Of a stretch of DNA of 8,776 bases, positions 4,507 to 8,776 are shown piece after piece. A model generated the notes under the pieces. The model did not search any database. It worked only from the letters and a program-made list of their open reading frames with translations, and was not told the DNA's origin. Positions within the stretch are counted from its first letter, which is position 1; each line of letters starts with the position of its first letter. This DNA is from Candidatus Bathyarchaeota archaeon (GTDB lineage Archaea; Thermoproteota; Bathyarchaeia; Hecatellales; Hecatellaceae): NCBI GenBank assembly GCA_030669485.1, contig DAOVDL010000019.1, positions 1 to 8,776 on the forward strand, read 5' to 3'. The translations under genes and the position numbers were made by a program.

Positions 4507-5583
4507 ATGACGCTTCTACATGTAGACATTCTGACGCCGAAACAGGCTCTATTTCTAGGCGAGGTCATTAAAGCCGTAAGGAAGGCGGGTGTTGACACTC
4601 TTGTAACTACGCGGAGGTACCGTGAAGCAGAAGAGATGTTACAGTTGAGAAAGATCAAACCCATCGTTGTTGGACAACACGGTAAGGGAACATTAGAAGG
4701 AAAGCTGAAGGCAAGTCTTAGGAGGACAACAGAGCTAGCAGCCCTTCTTAGAAGAAAGAAGCCCGCAGCGTCATTATCATTCTCTTCACCAGAGGCATCT
4801 AGAGCAAGCTTCGGCTTAGCCATACCCCACATCTGCGTCAGCGACTCACCACATGCAGAGGCCACTTCAAGGCTGGCGGTGCCCCTATCAGAGAAGCTGC
4901 TTACACCATGGATAATACCTAAGAAAGCCTGGCTGGAAGTTGGAGCCAGAGAAGGTATGCTAGAGAGATATAGAGCCCTAGACCCAGTTGCGTGGATCAG
5001 GGGCTACAAATTTAACTCAGCCGTTCTCAAGCAACTTGACCTATCCAGTGGGGAGCCTATAGTGACCGTGCGACCTGAAGAAAACTACGCCGCATACCTC
5101 CTCAAACGGGTAGACAGGCGAAACTTGGTGACAACTGCAATAGTGAAGAGGCTTCTTAAGGAGCTGGGAGCTGGGGTACAGGTTGTGGTACTGCCCCGGT
5201 ACAATGATCAGGCCACTATGCTGAAGGAGAAACTGGGCGGCAGGGTGACAGTGGCTGAGAGGACTGTTGACGGTTCCAGCCTATTGACCTTCAGCACCGC
5301 CTTCATAGGCGGCGGAGGCACAATGACTGCCGAGGCAGCCCTCCTTGGGGTGCCAACCTTCTCCTGCTACCCAAGCGAACCGACCTACGTGGATAGGTAC
5401 CTTATACGACAGAAGCTCATTCAACGGATGATTGATCCAGGAGCCCTCGTTAAGGCAGTGGCACAGATACTTCAAGATCCGAATAGGTTCAGGGCTGCTC
5501 AAAGGGAGAGGGCGAAGAGGCTTGTAGCAGGGATGGAAGACCCGGTAAAACGGATAGTTGATGTTACTTCAGCCTACCTCTGA
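4507..5583 (+). CDS. DUF354 family protein, predicted GT-B-fold glycosyltransferase or epimerase-like enzyme
   Basis: A 358-residue protein of the archaeal DUF354 family (Pfam PF04007), which has a GT-B fold related to UDP-GlcNAc 2-epimerases and glycosyltransferases. Family features are MTLLHVDILTPKQALFLGEV at the start, VTTRRYREAEEML, GQHGKGTLEGKL (56-67), SFSSPEASRASFGLAIP (91-107), CVSDSPHAEA (110-119), and the nucleotide-sugar-binding loop GGGGTMTAEAALLGVP (268-283). There is no signal peptide or membrane segment, so it is cytosolic. ATG 4507 is preferred because GGAAGGT (4493-4499) lies 7 nt upstream and homology begins there; a 24-residue upstream extension from 4435 looks spurious. 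The 3' end overlaps the convergent membrane-protein gene by 10 nt. Reaction is undefined; the context suggests glycan synthesis. Confidence 0.85.
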   Translation: MTLLHVDILTPKQALFLGEVIKAVRKAGVDTLVTTRRYREAEEMLQLRKIKPIVVGQHGKGTLEGKLKASLRRTTELAALLRRKKPAASLSFSSPEASRASFGLAIPHICVSDSPHAEATSRLAVPLSEKLLTPWIIPKKAWLEVGAREGMLERYRALDPVAWIRGYKFNSAVLKQLDLSSGEPIVTVRPEENYAAYLLKRVDRRNLVTTAIVKRLLKELGAGVQVVVLPRYNDQATMLKEKLGGRVTVAERTVDGSSLLTFSTAFIGGGGTMTAEAALLGVPTFSCYPSEPTYVDRYLIRQKLIQRMIDPGALVKAVAQILQDPNRFRAAQRERAKRLVAGMEDPVKRIVDVTSAYL

Positions 5584-5819
5584 TCTTCACCGTTACTCTT
5601 CACATACCAGAAGAGAGCGTGAAGGAAACCTCTGAAGAATAGAAGTATCGCTGCAAAAACCAAGATGACACCGATCCAGACGAACACATCTACCTCAACT
5701 CCCGGTAGCGTAACTTTGATCCAGGGGAGGTAAAGCCTTGCCAGCAGCCAAGATGCCTCAATGATCAGCACCCAGAAAAGAGCCATGAGGATGAATATGC
5801 ATTGAAGCCGCTTGAGCAT
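5574..5819 (-). CDS. Small two-helix membrane protein of unknown function
   Basis: An 81-residue protein with two predicted transmembrane helices, about residues 7-29 and 46-70, joined by a segment with Pro-Trp and acidic residues (VTLPGVEVDV). It has a basic N-terminus (MLKRLQ) and an Arg/His/Lys-containing polar tail. I recognise no family. It begins one nucleotide after the stop codon of the membrane GlcNAc-phosphate transferase, and GGTGAT in the end of that gene supplies its ribosome-binding site, so the two are probably translationally coupled. It could be an accessory subunit of that transferase, or part of a flippase or lipid-linked step. The tight coupling is seen; the role is inference. 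Its 3' end overlaps the convergent DUF354 gene by 10 nt. Confidence 0.7.
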   Translation of the reverse strand: MLKRLQCIFILMALFWVLIIEASWLLARLYLPWIKVTLPGVEVDVFVWIGVILVFAAILLFFRGFLHALFWYVKSNGEDQR

Positions 5820-5820
5820 T

Positions 5821-6828
5821 CTACATCACCATGAATAGTGCTGTTACAACTGCCAAGATGCCTGAAAAAATGTTCAAGATGAAGAAGTGCTGCACCACTG
5901 CATCCTCCCTCAGGGGTGATGACGCCACCACCAACCTCGTTAGGGTTATAGGCGCCTTACTACTCCGGCTGGCAGATATCCGTCCATCCTCCAAGAGCAT
6001 GGTGGGCCGCTCTCTTATCTCACGCCTCTCAAAGAGCCTCCCCACGCTTGAAAGGATTATAGCACCGTTTATCATAGTGGGCAGCAATGCGATGATGGTT
6101 ATGAACTCCATCCGCCCTATTATTGCCGCGGCAGCGAAGGCTGCACCGACCCCTAAGCTCCCAACATCCCCTGAGAAAACTTTAGCTGGGTATCGGTTAT
6201 ATCGATAGAAACCGCAAAGGCCAGCCGCTATGAGCAAGTAAATAATTGCAACCTCATATCGACCCAAGATTAAGGATGCTAGAAAAAGAAAGACTGCAGC
6301 AATGGCTGATGTCCCGGTCATAGAGCCATTGAGAACATCGAACATGTTTGTAGCGTTGGAAACAAGTGTGATGAAGAGCGGAACAAAAACAAGGGGGTAA
6401 AGGATAGTCGTTCTAATTGGGCCGATGAAGGGAAGCTCTGGAAATGAGGAATACGCACCCAACAAGATTATGGGTATGGAGGCAACTGCAACCAAGGCGA
6501 CCTTTAACAGGGCATTCCAAGGTCTGAAAGCATCGATGACTCCAACTGCAGCGGCGATAATGATGACGAAGGTGAAAGCAAGATATCCCCAAAAATGTTC
6601 GGGGACAAGTAAAACCAGCAGCACTGAACATACTACGAGGCTGATTACTACAGCGGAGCCGCCCATCTCAGGGATAACAGGCCGCTCAGGCTTGTGGACA
6701 TCAACACCAGTTACACCGCGTCGGCGCATAAACCCTGCAAGGGGCATCGTTATTAACCTGACAACCACGTAGCCCAACACTACGGGAACAGCTGAAAGGG
6801 GAATCCACAACCAGTCTATCTTATCCAA
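5821..6828 (-). CDS. Polyprenyl-phosphate GlcNAc-1-phosphate transferase homologue (glycosyltransferase family 4; AglH/MraY/WecA-like)
   Basis: A 335-residue polytopic membrane enzyme of the family that moves a sugar 1-phosphate from a UDP-sugar to dolichyl or polyprenyl phosphate, the first step of lipid-linked glycan assembly. It has about ten hydrophobic segments. Recognisable motifs are DVHKPERPVIPEMGG (43-57), NATNMFDVLNGSMTG (158-172), FSGDVGSLGVG (218-228) with Asp221, and RLFERREIRERPTMLLEDGR (264-283) on a cytosolic loop. The first acidic motif is VGVIDAF (95-101), so the usual Asp-Asp pair is Asp99-Ala100. The TTG start has GGAG directly against it; TTG at codon 7 is an alternative but its spacing is long. 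It lies 30 nt after the nucleotidyltransferase and 1 nt before the small membrane gene. Confidence 0.85.
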   Translation of the reverse strand: MDKIDWLWIPLSAVPVVLGYVVVRLITMPLAGFMRRRGVTGVDVHKPERPVIPEMGGSAVVISLVVCSVLLVLLVPEHFWGYLAFTFVIIIAAAVGVIDAFRPWNALLKVALVAVASIPIILLGAYSSFPELPFIGPIRTTILYPLVFVPLFITLVSNATNMFDVLNGSMTGTSAIAAVFLFLASLILGRYEVAIIYLLIAAGLCGFYRYNRYPAKVFSGDVGSLGVGAAFAAAAIIGRMEFITIIALLPTMINGAIILSSVGRLFERREIRERPTMLLEDGRISASRSSKAPITLTRLVVASSPLREDAVVQHFFILNIFSGILAVVTALFMVM

Positions 6829-6858
6829 CTCCAGATCGATATTCGAGTCAAGGAAAGA

Positions 6859-7962
6859 TCAACTGATCCAACTAGGTCTCAGATGACTCTTCTCCACCTC
6901 TTTGTAAGGGCAGACGTACATGTCGCGAGCTAGCTTAACCCTGTCCCCCAACACAGTGTAATCACCGAATATACAGCCTCGCCCAATCTTGACTCTGCTA
7001 CCCACCGTTGAAGAACTTCCTAGGACAGAGCGGGTTATAGCAGAACGGTTTCCAACAGTTGACCCGTTGAAGATTATAGAGCGGTCGATCCGACATCCAT
7101 CTCCTATCGTCACATCATTCCCCAGAATTGCATATGGGCCAATCTTCGCATCTGCAGCGACTTTAACATGTTCCCCTATTAGGGAGGGAGCAACTATCCT
7201 CGCCTTCGAATCCACCCTCGCGTTGGCTGCCACCTCAACGCCACCCTTCAGTTCCAATAACTTGAAGTTTGCGTCTATGTATTCCTTCGGCTTCCCAACA
7301 TCTATCCAAAGGCCTTCCTGCTTCAAGCCGTATAGCCTCCCCTCCCCCGCCAGAACTGGAAAAACCTCTCGTTCAATGGAGCATTTCTCAGCATTCAGAT
7401 AGTTGAACAGCCTTGAATCTGTGGCGTAGATCCCAGCATTTATCAGCCCACTAGCCTTGGCACCCTTCGGCTTCTCTATGAATCTGAGGATTTTACCGGA
7501 AGAGTCAAGTTGCGCTAAGCCGTATCTGCGTGTGTTTTTGACCTCATGGAGAGCTATTGTCAGGACGGCGTGATGGGTTCTGGCATACTTCTGATGAGCC
7601 GCCACAAGATCCCTGTAATTGATGTCTGTAACTATATCGCCGTTTAAGATGAGTAGTGTCTCACCTATCCTTAAACTCAGAAGTTCCTCAGCATATTTTA
7701 TTGGGCCGCCTGTTCCCAAGGGCTTGGGTTCTAATGAATATTTGATGTTTAACCCAAATTTAGTGTCTCCAAGATAGTGTTTGAGGGCATCAGCCATGTA
7801 GTTGACTGCTAGAACAACCTCAGAGATGCCGCTCTCTGAGAGTTTCTGGAGAATCCTGTCAATTAGAGGCTGATTTGCTACAGGGATCATCAACTTCGGT
7901 CGGGTGCAGGTCATAGGCCTAAGCCTTGTACCAGGACCACCCGACAATACAATTGCTTTCAA
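6859..7962 (-). CDS. Sugar-1-phosphate nucleotidyltransferase with left-handed beta-helix domain (GDP-mannose pyrophosphorylase-like)
   Basis: A 367-residue enzyme that forms an NDP-sugar and pyrophosphate from NTP and a sugar 1-phosphate. The N-terminal Rossmann-like domain (1-240) has the signature LSGGPGTRLRPMT...RPK (6-23, Lys23), EPKPLGTGG (78-86), LNGDIVTD (106-113), FIEKP (161-165), NAGIY (175-179) and WIDVGKP (219-225). Residues 245-350 contain hexapeptide repeats (IGEHVKVAADAKIGPYAILG and following) of a left-handed beta-helix, often used for oligomerisation or regulation. The order matches archaeal mannose-1-phosphate guanylyltransferases and glucose-1-phosphate uridylyl/thymidylyltransferases; the sugar and nucleotide cannot be fixed. 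The start is TTG with GGTG about 10 nt upstream. It follows the kinase gene by 37 nt and precedes the membrane transferase by 30 nt. Confidence 0.87.
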   Translation of the reverse strand: MKAIVLSGGPGTRLRPMTCTRPKLMIPVANQPLIDRILQKLSESGISEVVLAVNYMADALKHYLGDTKFGLNIKYSLEPKPLGTGGPIKYAEELLSLRIGETLLILNGDIVTDINYRDLVAAHQKYARTHHAVLTIALHEVKNTRRYGLAQLDSSGKILRFIEKPKGAKASGLINAGIYATDSRLFNYLNAEKCSIEREVFPVLAGEGRLYGLKQEGLWIDVGKPKEYIDANFKLLELKGGVEVAANARVDSKARIVAPSLIGEHVKVAADAKIGPYAILGNDVTIGDGCRIDRSIIFNGSTVGNRSAITRSVLGSSSTVGSRVKIGRGCIFGDYTVLGDRVKLARDMYVCPYKEVEKSHLRPSWIS

Positions 7963-7999
7963 TACGGTTAGACACCATGCTTTCTGATCGTTCTTATCT

Positions 8000-8776
8000 C
8001 TATGTCGAGAGGTTGCTTAAAAAAATCCTGTGCCAAGGTTCCGTCAAGTAGGAGTTAATCCTGTTCAGATCTATTTCCTCCGCGTCGAGGCAGTTGTTAA
8101 TAAAATTCAGGAGACTCCTTCTAACTTTAAGGTTGAGGGTGGGATACCAGATGGGGCTTGCTAGAACCAAGCCTCTCCACGCATAGAAGGGTTGGATAAC
8201 TGCTAGAAGCTCATGGTCGCCAGTTTTCTTTAGATAGTTGCCGATGAAGAGGTGGAGAAGTTCTTTGAAGGGCCCTGCCAGCTTACCGTACGTCTGAAGC
8301 GAGTAGAAGAGATAGTTTATGCTCAGGGCTGCTATGTCATCAGCTGCCTCACCCCATTCACCTCGACTCTGGTCGAGAGCAGTGAAGTCGGCGCCTTTCC
8401 TGAACAGGATGTTCCAAGGGTGAAAGTCTCCGTGGACATGACAGAGGCGATGTGCCCTATCTCTGAGCATCCACCTCCACTCCAAACATTTCTTCTCCAC
8501 ATTATGAAGCCCCTCTGCTGTGACAAAACTGGATTTTTGGGGGTAGTTATCTACCAGCCCCATGATACATTCTCCATGCCCAAATAGCTCGCGGATACGC
8601 CTTCGGTACAGCTCAGGGGCTTTATGCCTCTTCCGATGAATTCTCACTAGGTAGTTGGAGAGCGCGCTACATCTAGCTCGATCTGTTGTTGTAAGTGAGC
8701 CTCTACGTACCACCTCTCCCAGATCCCAGTAGTATTCACGCCCCTCAATCTTTTCGAGGAGTATGAAAAACTCGCC
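8000..8776 (-). CDS. Aminoglycoside-phosphotransferase-family (APH) small-molecule kinase, N-terminus beyond the right edge
   Basis: The frame is open to the right edge (GEFFILLEKIEGREYYWDLG...), so the gene is 5'-truncated by the window and GTG 8713 is not its start. The 258 visible residues hold the end of the N-lobe (FFILLEKIEGREY, the hinge region) and the C-lobe. They include the catalytic loop HGDFHPWNILF, with Asp and Asn about residues 117 and 122 of the visible part, and the metal-binding ALDQS plus GEAADDIAAL that replace the DFG segment. This is the APH/choline-kinase fold (Pfam PF01636), whose members phosphorylate small molecules including sugars at C1. Being first in an operon with a sugar-1-phosphate nucleotidyltransferase suggests an anomeric sugar kinase; antibiotic resistance is unlikely. 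The substrate is inferred. Confidence 0.82.
   Translation of the reverse strand, partial: GEFFILLEKIEGREYYWDLGEVVRRGSLTTTDRARCSALSNYLVRIHRKRHKAPELYRRRIRELFGHGECIMGLVDNYPQKSSFVTAEGLHNVEKKCLEWRWMLRDRAHRLCHVHGDFHPWNILFRKGADFTALDQSRGEWGEAADDIAALSINYLFYSLQTYGKLAGPFKELLHLFIGNYLKKTGDHELLAVIQPFYAWRGLVLASPIWYPTLNLKVRRSLLNFINNCLDAEEIDLNRINSYLTEPWHRIFLSNLST

Noticed and set aside
5831..6772. Plus-strand open frames of 115-125 codons opposite the membrane transferase
   Set aside because: They are antisense shadows of a gene with clear family motifs and have no credible start signals or similarity.
8000..8776. Antibiotic-resistance aminoglycoside phosphotransferase
   Set aside because: Only the fold is shared. 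The gene sits first in a nucleotide-sugar operon, and no mobile element or resistance context is present.
3046..8776. A new multi-gene defence or exotic system in the right half
   Set aside because: All genes but the small membrane protein belong to recognisable sugar-metabolism families that fit together as a surface-glycan locus.

Overview
The window looks like chromosomal DNA from an archaeon of the TACK group, perhaps Bathyarchaeia-like. The evidence is a TATA-binding protein, ribosomal protein eL38 (in archaea mainly a TACK protein), an archaeal ADH synthase of the non-canonical shikimate route, a tRNA gene with two bulge-helix-bulge introns, and Shine-Dalgarno (SD) motifs of the GGTG/GGAGG type. 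TTG start codons are very common: six of the ten genes whose 5' end lies in the window. The phylum call is an inference from gene content; no marker tree was possible.

Left part (1-3000). The 5' half of the TBP gene leaves the window leftwards. Divergent from it is an AT-rich orphan gene for a PD-(D/E)XK nuclease-fold protein. An intergenic stretch with a strong 45-nt hairpin follows, then aroA' (ADH synthase). A 260-nt spacer with a T-run and inverted repeats leads to a tRNA-Glu(UUC) gene. This tRNA is interrupted twice, once inside the anticodon (34/35) and once in the T-loop (59/60). Only 25 nt separate its encoded CCA from the eL38 start codon. A ThiS/MoaD-type ubiquitin-like protein follows eL38, so tRNA, eL38 and the ubiquitin-like gene may form one transcript.

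Right part (3046-8776) is a nucleotide-sugar and surface-glycan locus. A nucleotide-sugar dehydrogenase (minus strand) diverges from a DUF354 GT-B-fold protein (plus strand) across an 87-nt promoter region. Converging on DUF354 is a compact minus-strand operon. In transcription order it holds an APH-family kinase (cut by the right edge), a sugar-1-phosphate nucleotidyltransferase with a left-handed beta-helix tail, a polyprenyl-phosphate GlcNAc-1-phosphate transferase homologue, and an 81-residue two-helix membrane protein.

A plausible scheme, inferred only, is that the kinase makes a sugar 1-phosphate, the nucleotidyltransferase activates it, the dehydrogenase oxidises a UDP-sugar to a uronate, the membrane transferase starts a lipid-linked glycan, and DUF354 acts as a glycosyltransferase or epimerase-like enzyme. 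This would feed N-glycan or S-layer/exopolysaccharide synthesis. I see no CRISPR array, insertion sequence, phage gene or complete defence system. The most unusual items are the doubly interrupted tRNA and a dehydrogenase lacking two family catalytic residues.
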